Part shown: piece by piece, positions 1-5,709 of the stretch | How positions within the stretch are numbered: position 1 is the first letter of the stretch | Layout of the letters: the number at the start of each line of letters is the position of its first letter | Origin: an uncultured Lachnospiraceae bacterium | GTDB lineage: Bacteria > Bacillota > Clostridia > Lachnospirales > Lachnospiraceae | Reading direction: 5' to 3' | DNA length: 9,716 nucleotides | Assembly: GCA_947625995.1 (NCBI GenBank) | Contig: CANQQN010000065.1 | Location: 1 to 9,716 of the forward strand | Translations under genes and position numbers: made by a program | Notes under the pieces: model-generated | Told to the model about the DNA's origin: nothing | What the model saw: the letters and a program-made list of their open reading frames with translations, nothing else | Database searches by the model: none

Positions 1-1
1 C

Positions 2-724
2 GTCTCCTTCTGTGCCGGAGAAGGATCGCTCACAGGACTGCTGGGCGCAAACGGATGCGGCAAGACCACCTTATTAAAAGCGGTATGCGGACTGCTGCCC
101 TACACAGGCAGTTGCCGCTGGAAAGTCCGCTCCCTAAAGGAGCTTTCCGGCAGGGAACGGGCGAAGCTGATCAGCTACATTCCTCAGCGCAGCGGCATTC
201 ATATTTCCCTTCCGGTGCTGGATGTGGTGCTTATGGGCCTGAACCCGTCGCTTGGTATCCTGCAGCAGCCTTCCGAAGCCCAGAAAGCGCAGGCGCTCCA
301 TGCGCTGGAAACCGTAGGCATGGCGGACTGCGCCTATGAGGACTACCTGCGGCTCAGCGAAGGCCAAAAACAGTTGTGTATTCTGGCCCGGGCTATCGTG
401 GAAGACGCTCCGCTGTTACTTTTGGATGAACCGGACAGCTCTCTGGATTTTGCCCGCCGCCACCATATCATGAAGCTCCTCGGCAAGACGGTAACCCGTC
501 CGGGCAAAACGGGCCTTATCACTTTGCATGATCCGGCTCTTGCGCTGGAATATTGCAGGCAGCTGGTCCTGCTCCAAAACGGCGTCTGCACGGACATCCT
601 CTTCCCTGCGACAGACAGCCTTTCCCATATGGAAGCGGCGCTGTCAAAGATCTACGGTTCCGTCCGGCTGATATCCTTAGAAGAAAACGGACGGCGAAAG
701 CTTGTACTGCTTCCGGCTTCCTAA
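2..724 (+). CDS. ABC transporter ATP-binding protein, FecE/MolC-like, probable molybdate or metal-chelate importer (5' truncated)
   Basis: This is the ATPase subunit of an ABC importer; the window holds its last 240 residues. Visible in order are the Walker A motif GANGCGKT (44-67), a Q-loop in YIPQRSG, the signature as LSEGQKQ rather than LSGGQ (353-373), Walker B LLLLDEP (413-433) and the switch histidine in TLHD (codon 527-529). The stretch between Q-loop and signature (PVLDVVLMG, then a GM-containing helix) resembles the FecE/BtuD/MolC type II importer family, whose members are usually about 250-270 residues, so roughly 20-30 N-terminal residues are missing. It ends 45 bases before a ModE-MobA fusion gene read the same way, which makes molybdate or tungstate the favoured substrate by context. 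An iron-siderophore or cobalamin role cannot be excluded, because the permease and binding protein are not in view. Confidence 0.9.
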   Translation, partial: VSFCAGEGSLTGLLGANGCGKTTLLKAVCGLLPYTGSCRWKVRSLKELSGRERAKLISYIPQRSGIHISLPVLDVVLMGLNPSLGILQQPSEAQKAQALHALETVGMADCAYEDYLRLSEGQKQLCILARAIVEDAPLLLLDEPDSSLDFARRHHIMKLLGKTVTRPGKTGLITLHDPALALEYCRQLVLLQNGVCTDILFPATDSLSHMEAALSKIYGSVRLISLEENGRRKLVLLPAS

Positions 725-753
725 GCGAAAGAGCACGCCGGTATTTGTTGTAT

Positions 754-759
754 GGAGGT
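754..759 (+). promoter_or_regulatory. Ribosome binding site choosing the ATG at 770
   Basis: GGAGGT lies 10 bases before the ATG at 770. An in-frame ATG at 752 overlaps this site and has no Shine-Dalgarno sequence of its own at usable distance, so 770 is the better start. Confidence 0.75.
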
Positions 760-769
760 ATTTCTGGAT

Positions 770-1747
770 ATGAACTCTGCTATTCGTGTATTTTTACGGG
801 ACGACAATGGTGAAAAATTTTTCGGTGAAGGCCCCTGCCGTCTGTTAAGAGGGATCGAAGATACCGGTTCCCTGCGGGCGGCGGCGCAGCAAATGAACAT
901 GGCCTATACCAAAGCGCTGCGTCTGGTCAGGCACGCGGAGGAAGTCCTTGGCTATCCTCTGACCGAAAAGACCATAGGCGGGAAAGGCGGCGGCGGCAGC
1001 CGGCTCACCCCAAAGGCAAAAGAATTTATAAAAAAATATGAAGCTTTCAGGGACGCCTGTTATCAGGCCGACGCCGCGATCTACCGGCAGATGTTCTCAG
1101 ACATGGCCCATGACGACGCTGTTCCACCGGCGGACAGCCTCCTGCCAACACTGGGCTGCGTGCTGATGGCGTCCGGTACAGGCAGCAGATTTGGCGGCAA
1201 CAAGCTTTTGGCGGATCTTGACGGACAGCCTATGATATGGCGGATCCTCTCCGCCACAGATACGAATCTGTTCGCCAAGCGGATCGTGGTAACAAGACAC
1301 AAAGAAATCGCTAACATATGCAAAGAACTGCATATTGACACCGTACTCCATGACCTTCCAGACCGCAGCGATACCGTACGGCTGGGACTGGAAGCACTGG
1401 AAACCTCGGTTCCGGAAGCAGACGGCTGTATCTTCTGCCCCTGCGACCAGCCTTTGCTTACAAAGGAAACGCTGGAGAAAATGGCTTTGGATTTTGCAGG
1501 GCAGTATTGCCGACAGCCCGACAGCATTTACCGGCTCTCCTATAAAGGAATCCCCGGAAGTCCCGTCCTCTTTCCCAAAAAATATTTTTCGGAATTAAAA
1601 AAGCTCCCCGCCGGCAGGGGAGGCGCTTATGTGGCCCAAGCCCACGCGGACAAGGTACGGCTTGTAGAGGCCGCATCATCGTGGGAACTGCGGGATGTGG
1701 ATACCAAAGAAGATCTTCTGGCTCTTAAAAAGACTCTATATCAATAA
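770..1747 (+). CDS. ModE-type HTH domain fused to MobA/MocA-like molybdenum cofactor nucleotidyltransferase
   Basis: A two-domain protein of 325 residues. Residues about 5-80 match the ModE N-terminal winged helix-turn-helix (GIEDTGSLRAAAQQMNM, then the wing with KTIGGKGGGGSRLT), the DNA-binding part of molybdate-responsive regulators. Residues about 130-325 form a MobA/MocA nucleotidyltransferase: nucleotide-binding loop MASGTGSRFGGNKLL (starting at 133), CDQP metal-binding aspartate motif (225-228), GIPGSPVLF and a terminal DVDTKEDL. Such enzymes add CMP or GMP to molybdopterin for Mo hydroxylases or related enzymes. The usual GHPV is GSPV here. No ModE molybdate-binding (Mop) domain is present, so molybdate sensing, if any, must work differently. 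The start at 770 follows from GGAGGT at 754-759. It is probably cotranscribed with the ABC ATPase upstream. The domain calls are firm; CTP versus GTP use is not decided, though MocA-like is favoured. Confidence 0.88.
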   Translation: MNSAIRVFLRDDNGEKFFGEGPCRLLRGIEDTGSLRAAAQQMNMAYTKALRLVRHAEEVLGYPLTEKTIGGKGGGGSRLTPKAKEFIKKYEAFRDACYQADAAIYRQMFSDMAHDDAVPPADSLLPTLGCVLMASGTGSRFGGNKLLADLDGQPMIWRILSATDTNLFAKRIVVTRHKEIANICKELHIDTVLHDLPDRSDTVRLGLEALETSVPEADGCIFCPCDQPLLTKETLEKMALDFAGQYCRQPDSIYRLSYKGIPGSPVLFPKKYFSELKKLPAGRGGAYVAQAHADKVRLVEAASSWELRDVDTKEDLLALKKTLYQ

Positions 1748-1748
1748 T

Positions 1749-1791
1749 AAAACGGACATACGGCGGCTTTCTGCCACGGCATGCCCGTTTT
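1749..1791 (-). terminator. Hairpin between convergent genes, best as terminator of the leftward permease transcript
   Basis: Two 19-base arms (1749-1767 and 1773-1791) flank a 5-base loop. Read leftward, RNA pairing has one mismatch plus a few G-U pairs and is followed by UUUUAUUAUU. Read rightward, the wobbles become A-C mismatches and the trailing bases are less U-rich. It therefore most likely ends the permease transcript and may only weakly stop the rightward operon. Confidence 0.7.
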
Positions 1792-1825
1792 GCGGTTCTT
1801 ATAGAAATAGCAACAGATCACTTTC

Positions 1826-3277
1826 TTACTCTGCAGACGCCTGTTTTAATTCTTCCTTTTCCATCGCTTCAATCTCCTTGTCTTCCTTATCTTTTGGAAG
1901 AATGATATTCAGCAGGATGGCTACCATGGCAGCGGGCACAATGCCTGAGCCGCCGAAGATCAGCTGCACATACTGAGGCGTATGGGAAAGGATCGTAGGG
2001 TTAGCGCCCATGCCGTATCCCACGCCAAGGGCAACCGCAACGATAGAAATACTCCTTGCAGTCAGCGGATGTCTTGTGATCAACTGAATACCGCTGATCA
2101 CGATAGAAGAAAACATCATCACAGCCGCGCCGCCAAGTACGGACTGGGGCATAATAGATACCAGCGCGCCGAGCTTGGGGATCAGGCCGCAAAGAATAAG
2201 AAATACAGCGCCGCAGGCAAGCGCTATGCGGTTGACTACCTTTGTCATGGCCACCAGACCTACGTTCTGGCTGAACGAAGTATTGGGCAGCACGCCGAAC
2301 ACCGCCGCGATGGAAGAACCGATACCGTCGCAGATCACGCCGCCGGACAATTCCTTGTCGGTAGCTTCACGGTCCAAACCGCCGATCATCACGCCGGAGA
2401 TATCGCCTACAGTCTCCACTGCGGTAACGATAAACATGATCATAACCGGGATAATGGCGCGCAGGTCAAACACAAGCTTCACCGGCACGATAGACGGAAT
2501 CGCAAACCATGAGGCGTCTTTTACCTGCTGCCAGTTCAACACCCATGATTTTGTAAACTCTGCGCCCTCGGCGTCAATGCCTGTATGGGGCAGCACAAAG
2601 CCCATGATGAGGGCTGCTATGTAACCGGCGATGATGCCCACCAAAATGGCGGAAGAACTTAAGAAGCCTTTCGTACAATGTTTTACGATCAGGATGACCG
2701 CCAACACAAAGGTGGCAAGCAGCAGGTTTTCCATGGAGCCGAAGTCCTTGGCTGTATTGCCGCCGCCGTAGGAATTGATACCCACGGAGATCAGTGACAA
2801 GCCGATGGAAAGCACCACGGTGCCCGTGACGACCGGAGGGAAAAATCTGCGCAGGGGCTTTAAGAAAAAGCCGAGCACGCCTTCAAAAAGACCGCCGATC
2901 AAGGACGCGCCCATCATCGCGCCGTAAGTCAGCACACCGCTGCCCATAGATTGGGCCACACCGCTGAACACACCGATAAATCCGGAACTGGTACCCATGA
3001 TGATAGGCACTTTTCCACCGATCGGGCCGATGGAGAATAACTGGATCAGCGTCACAATACCGGCCACCAGCATGGCATTCTGCAATAGGGAAATCTGCAA
3101 ACCTGCAAATTCCGCGTTTCCTGCCAGACCGCAGGCGCCGGTGATCACCAGAAGCGGTGTCAGATTGCCCACGAACATGGCCAGTACATGCTGGAGTCCC
3201 AGAGGGATCGCCTGAGAAAGCGGCATCTTCCCTTCAAACTGAAACGCCTGCTCTGAAAGTCCTGTTTTGTTCTTCAT
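1826..3277 (-). CDS. NCS2-family nucleobase permease, xanthine/uracil type
   Basis: A 483-residue polytopic inner-membrane symporter of the nucleobase-ascorbate (NCS2) family, which imports xanthine, uric acid or uracil with a cation. Seen are the TM1 histidine in GLQHVLAMF (H30), the TM3 segment MGTSSGFIGVF, the TM8 glutamate in TAVETVGDISG (E288) and the family signature PNTSFSQNVGLVAMTK (331-346) with QNxG. Length is normal; the C-terminal tail is short and charged. The start is set by AAGGAG at 3288-3293, 10 bases before the ATG. The QNVG signature resembles bacterial xanthine/urate carriers more than uracil carriers, and the neighbouring molybdenum genes fit purine catabolism; substrate is inferred. 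Only 59 bases separate it from rplY upstream, and I see neither a purine riboswitch nor a clear promoter there, so it may be read through from rplY. Confidence 0.9.
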   Translation of the reverse strand: MKNKTGLSEQAFQFEGKMPLSQAIPLGLQHVLAMFVGNLTPLLVITGACGLAGNAEFAGLQISLLQNAMLVAGIVTLIQLFSIGPIGGKVPIIMGTSSGFIGVFSGVAQSMGSGVLTYGAMMGASLIGGLFEGVLGFFLKPLRRFFPPVVTGTVVLSIGLSLISVGINSYGGGNTAKDFGSMENLLLATFVLAVILIVKHCTKGFLSSSAILVGIIAGYIAALIMGFVLPHTGIDAEGAEFTKSWVLNWQQVKDASWFAIPSIVPVKLVFDLRAIIPVMIMFIVTAVETVGDISGVMIGGLDREATDKELSGGVICDGIGSSIAAVFGVLPNTSFSQNVGLVAMTKVVNRIALACGAVFLILCGLIPKLGALVSIMPQSVLGGAAVMMFSSIVISGIQLITRHPLTARSISIVAVALGVGYGMGANPTILSHTPQYVQLIFGGSGIVPAAMVAILLNIILPKDKEDKEIEAMEKEELKQASAE

Positions 3278-3336
3278 AACTCTTGTACTCCTTGTGTATA
3301 TCGATACGCCTTTCTTGACAGGTAGGCTTTTCGTGC

Positions 3337-3951
3337 TTATTCTGCCTTTTCTTCTTCTGCAGCTTCCTCTTCTGCTTCTGCAGCAGGCGCTTCTTCAGGG
3401 ATTGCCGCGTTGTGAGGCGCCATCACTGCCACAACAGCCGCCTCCGGATCATTCTTGATCGTGATGTCAGGATTGGACGCGATATCCAGATCCTTTACAT
3501 GGATCACATCACCGATCTTCATACTGCCCACATCAACCTGAACATGGTCAACCAACGCCGCGGGAAGGGCTGTATAGGAGATCTCGGAAAGCTCAAGCTG
3601 TACAATGCCTTCCGTTATCTGGTCATGGTTCACCATAACAACTGCCGCCACAGAATGCACTTTTTCATCCTGCACCAGCGCCTGAAATTCAATGGAATCG
3701 ATCCTTCTTGCCAACCCGTTGTAGTCCACGCTTTTGATCAGGACATTATAGGACTTGCCTTCCACATCCAGTTGGATCTGGCTTCCCTTATGGTTGGTCT
3801 TCAAGAGCTTCTCCACTTCCTTCTTGTCCATGGTGACCGGAATGGAATCTTTGATCTTCTTGCCGAATAAGTTTCCTACCACATATCCGTCTCTTCTGAG
3901 TTTCTTGGCTTTTACCGCCATGTCTCTTTTTTCAGCTTTTAAAGTATTCAT
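3337..3951 (-). CDS. rplY: 50S ribosomal protein L25, general stress protein CTC type
   Basis: A 204-residue L25/TL5/CTC protein that binds 5S rRNA in the large ribosomal subunit. The N-terminal 5S-binding domain spans about residues 1-92 (LRRDGYVVGNLFGKK is the diverged form of the family's RxxGxxPxxxYG region). The C-terminal beta domain of the long TL5/CTC form spans about 95-178 (GIVQLELSEI, then DVGSMKIGDVIHVKDL). Residues about 183-204 form a tail of Ala and Glu, common in long L25 proteins. GGAGG at 3961-3965 sits 9 bases before the ATG. A near-consensus promoter (4091-4119) gives a long structured leader. The family call is confident; the exact role in stress is inherited from the Bacillus Ctc literature, not shown here. 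Confidence 0.92.
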   Translation of the reverse strand: MNTLKAEKRDMAVKAKKLRRDGYVVGNLFGKKIKDSIPVTMDKKEVEKLLKTNHKGSQIQLDVEGKSYNVLIKSVDYNGLARRIDSIEFQALVQDEKVHSVAAVVMVNHDQITEGIVQLELSEISYTALPAALVDHVQVDVGSMKIGDVIHVKDLDIASNPDITIKNDPEAAVVAVMAPHNAAIPEEAPAAEAEEEAAEEEKAE

Positions 3952-4084
3952 TTACCTTTTCCTCCAAAATCTGATCTTTCACATTTTTTATGTGAGATTT
4001 AAACTTGTATGCCCTCACGGGCAGATGCCGATTAGTTGCCGGACAACAGAGGCGACATTGCCGGAAAATCCGCCGTCCTGTCCA
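3952..4084 (-). promoter_or_regulatory. Structured 5' leader of rplY (candidate cis-regulatory RNA)
   Basis: From the predicted transcription start near 4084 to the rplY ATG the leader is about 133 nt and foldable. Leftward RNA shows: (1) a stem in 4041-4083 joining GGACAG to CUGUUGUCC with inner GGCG/CGCC; (2) a competing pairing of CCGGCAA (4058-4064) with UUGUCCGG (4039-4046); (3) a hairpin UGCCC-GUGA-GGGCA (4010-4023) closed by a GNRA tetraloop; (4) UCACAU-AAAAA-AUGUGA (3979-3995), with AAAUCU/AGAUUU able to close around it just upstream of the GGAGG site. I recognise no known riboswitch class. With the divergent promoters, it accounts for the 308-base stretch between rplY and the gene at 4260. 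Confidence 0.5.
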
Positions 4085-4090
4085 CTCCGT

Positions 4091-4119
4091 AATATACATC
4101 TTATTTTTTTGTGTGTCAA
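4091..4119 (-). promoter_or_regulatory. Sigma-A type promoter of rplY
   Basis: Leftward, TTGACA (4114-4119, perfect -35) is followed after 17 bases by TATATT (4091-4096, five of six to the -10 consensus). Predicted start is near 4084. Confidence 0.8.
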
Positions 4120-4142
4120 GGTCTGATCGGTGGATTTTTCCA

Positions 4143-4167
4143 AAACCAATTTTCCCAAAATGGGTTT
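4143..4167. repeat. Inverted repeat between divergent promoters, possible operator
   Basis: Arms AAACCAATTTT (4143-4153) and AAAATGGGTTT (4157-4167) are complementary at 10 of 11 positions with a 3-base centre. It lies between the leftward rplY promoter and the rightward promoter at 4197-4225, where a regulator could affect both. It may be only AT-rich spacer. Confidence 0.4.
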
Positions 4168-4196
4168 CTTTCTCATTTCCGGTTATGATTTGTCGG

Positions 4197-4225
4197 TTGC
4201 AATCAAAGGCGCCGTATGTTATACT
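4197..4225 (+). promoter_or_regulatory. Strong extended -10 promoter for the small protein gene at 4260
   Basis: TTGCAA (4197-4202), a 17-base spacer, then TATACT (4220-4225) preceded by TG one base upstream (extended -10 TGnTATACT). Predicted start near 4232 gives a leader of about 28 nt. Confidence 0.8.
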
Positions 4226-4259
4226 GGACATACCAAAAAATGTTATGGGGGTTGATCGT

Positions 4260-4571
4260 ATGGGACTTTTTAGCAGAAAACCAAAACTTGCGGCTTATGA
4301 GGTGGACGCCTCCTTTACCGGACCTAAGTTTACTTATGAGGGGAAAACTTATGATCTGGATGCATACGTAAGATCCAGAGATCTGGATCTGCGCGGCAGG
4401 ATCAATAACGACCATATTCAAGCCACAAAGAATTACAAGAAAGCGCAGGATGCGTATTACAAGAACAAAAACGCCATTACTTACATTGAATACACCCTTG
4501 GCAAGCAGCTTTTTGACGGCGCGGAAAAACTAAAAGTAAGCGCATTGGACGTAGCAAATAATTCTAAATAA
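4260..4571 (+). CDS. Small hypothetical protein, 103 residues
   Basis: I do not recognise this protein. It is hydrophilic, without a signal peptide or membrane segment. It begins MGLFSRKPK, has a Tyr/Asp-rich region around FTYEGKTYDLDAYVRSRDLDLRG, and then a probable charged helix rich in Lys, Asn and Tyr (ATKNYKKAQDAYYKNKNAI). The start at 4260 is chosen because GGGGG at 4247-4251 sits 8 bases before it; an in-frame ATG at 4245 has no ribosome site. It is a single-gene transcription unit: strong extended -10 promoter upstream, intrinsic terminator 9 bases after the stop. That architecture supports it being real and well expressed. A structural or stress-related small cytosolic protein is possible but nothing in the sequence proves a function. 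Confidence 0.78.
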   Translation: MGLFSRKPKLAAYEVDASFTGPKFTYEGKTYDLDAYVRSRDLDLRGRINNDHIQATKNYKKAQDAYYKNKNAITYIEYTLGKQLFDGAEKLKVSALDVANNSK

Positions 4572-4580
4572 GAAAAAAGG

Positions 4581-4613
4581 GGCGGGCAACGAAAATTGCC
4601 CGCCTTATTTTTT
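4581..4613. terminator. Bidirectional intrinsic terminator between convergent units
   Basis: A perfect 9-bp stem GGCGGGCAA/TTGCCCGCC (4581-4589, 4596-4604) with a 6-base loop is followed rightward by TTATTTTTT. Leftward it is followed by the complement of AAAAAAGG, also a U-run. It serves the 103-residue gene and also lies just past the end of tsaB. Confidence 0.93.
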
Positions 4614-4621
4614 GCCGGATA

Positions 4622-5197
4622 TCAAAAATCAAAAGGTCTTACCTCATCCACCATGCTCTGCGAAATAAGCTGTCTTTGCTGTTGCGCTACCAGCAGAACG
4701 CCGCATGCGCAGTTTTTATGATTGGAAGCGCCATCTTCCGTGCCGTAAAAACTGGGTTTTGTATGCTCCGGCAGATCATCTTCCAGCTTTGGCTGATCCA
4801 AACGCAGAAGTTTGCCGTCCTCCCGGCAGTACTCTTCCACATACCATCGTCTTCTACCGGCGGAAACCGCAACCCGGCAGCTTCCGTCCGCTTCCGATAA
4901 GATTGCCGCCGCATCTGTGCTCAGCACGCCGGAAACCGGTTTTTTCAGCGCCAGCGCCAACGCGTTTCCTGTAACAACCGCAGTCCGGATCCCCGTTTGA
5001 GAACCGGGCCCGATACATACGACGATCTCGTCAACGTCGCCCGGACGCATCCCGGCGCAGGCAAACACGCTGCGGATCAACGCGGGAAAATTTTCGATCG
5101 GTTTTTCTATCGTCCCGGACGCAATGATCTCGGCATCCTCAGAGATCGCGCAGCTTGCAACTGACTGTGAAGAATCTATTCCAAGTCTGACAGACAT
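4622..5197 (-). CDS. tsaB: tRNA threonylcarbamoyladenosine biosynthesis protein TsaB (divergent, short)
   Basis: TsaB (YeaZ) is the ASKHA-fold partner that dimerises with TsaD to transfer threonylcarbamoyl to A37 of tRNA. Seen are the phosphate-1-like start RLGIDSSQSVASCAI, the family hallmark as GPGSQTGIR (63-71; usually GPGSFTGLR), an alanine-rich segment SGVLSTDAAA, and AGRRRWYVEEY (113-123) in place of the usual DARRGEVY. At 191 residues it is shorter than the roughly 220-240 usual, and the HS..L.P dimer-helix motif is not recognisable (ENFPALIRSVF stands there). It overlaps the end of tsaE by 22 bases and has GGGAGG shortly before its ATG inside tsaE. Identity is strengthened by its place after tsaE and tsaD. 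It is the last gene before a bidirectional terminator. Confidence 0.85.
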   Translation of the reverse strand: MSVRLGIDSSQSVASCAISEDAEIIASGTIEKPIENFPALIRSVFACAGMRPGDVDEIVVCIGPGSQTGIRTAVVTGNALALALKKPVSGVLSTDAAAILSEADGSCRVAVSAGRRRWYVEEYCREDGKLLRLDQPKLEDDLPEHTKPSFYGTEDGASNHKNCACGVLLVAQQQRQLISQSMVDEVRPFDF

Positions 5198-5673
5198 CCT
5201 ATCCCTCCCTTAGCTAATCGCTCTTCCCAATCTCCTCCATTGGGATCGATCGAAACAATACGCTCATTCTCCTGCCGGCCGTATTCAAAGTGAAGCTCCA
5301 GATACGGCGGCCGGAATCCGGAATACCGGTCCGCCCATTCAATCACCGTAACGGCGGAATCATAGTATTCCTCAAATCCAATACTCTCCACCTCATTGTC
5401 ATTGTTCAGACGATAGAGATCTACATGACTTAAGGGGATCCTCCCGGATTCCCGGAGCATGTGGATCACAAAAGTGGGGCTCGTCACCCGTTCTTTGACT
5501 CCCAGATTTTTGGCCAGCGCCTGAATAAACGTGGTTTTACCGGCGCCCACAACACCGGTGAATAACAGGATATCCCCTATTTCCACAAGCCGGGCAAGCC
5601 GGGCCGCCAGTTCTGCGGTATCCTCCACGGAGTTCATCACTTTTACAATCGGTTTCCTATCCTTCGTAAGCAT
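5176..5673 (-). CDS. tsaE: tRNA threonylcarbamoyladenosine biosynthesis ATPase TsaE
   Basis: TsaE (YjeE) is the P-loop ATPase that drives turnover of the TsaD-TsaB complex in bacterial t6A synthesis. The 165 residues show Walker A GVVGAGKTT (40-48; the usual GDLGAGKT with Asp replaced by Val), TSPTF (64-68), HVDLYRL (83-89) and VIEWADR (110-116), all in family order, and length is normal with a slightly extended C-terminus. The ATG at 5673 is preceded by GGAG at 11 bases; an in-frame ATG at codon 13 lacks a well-spaced site. The stop lies 22 bases inside tsaB, so the two are translationally coupled, and 36 bases separate it from tsaD upstream. Confidence 0.95.
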   Translation of the reverse strand: MLTKDRKPIVKVMNSVEDTAELAARLARLVEIGDILLFTGVVGAGKTTFIQALAKNLGVKERVTSPTFVIHMLRESGRIPLSHVDLYRLNNDNEVESIGFEEYYDSAVTVIEWADRYSGFRPPYLELHFEYGRQENERIVSIDPNGGDWEERLAKGGIGCLSDLE

Positions 5674-5709
5674 TTATGCCCACACTCCAATCTTATATTG
5701 CTGTGTCCG

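Noticed and set aside
752..769. ATG at 752 as start of the ModE-MobA fusion
   Set aside because: The GGAGGT at 754-759 overlaps it and is correctly spaced for 770 instead.
1982..2624. Long rightward open frames opposite the permease
   Set aside because: They are antisense shadows of a clear NCS2 gene, with His/Arg/Ser/Thr-biased composition and no recognisable motifs.
3278..3336. Purine or guanine riboswitch before the xanthine permease
   Set aside because: The gap is only 59 bases and shows no conserved purine-aptamer core or expression-platform hairpin.
3932..4231. Leftward open frame of 99 codons upstream of and overlapping the rplY start
   Set aside because: It covers the rplY promoter and structured leader, overlaps the rplY start region, and its residues resemble no protein; the promoter would lie inside it.
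4005..4259. N-terminal extension of the small protein up to 4005
   Set aside because: It would contain the strong promoter at 4197-4225 and the rplY promoter; the ribosome site supports the ATG at 4260.
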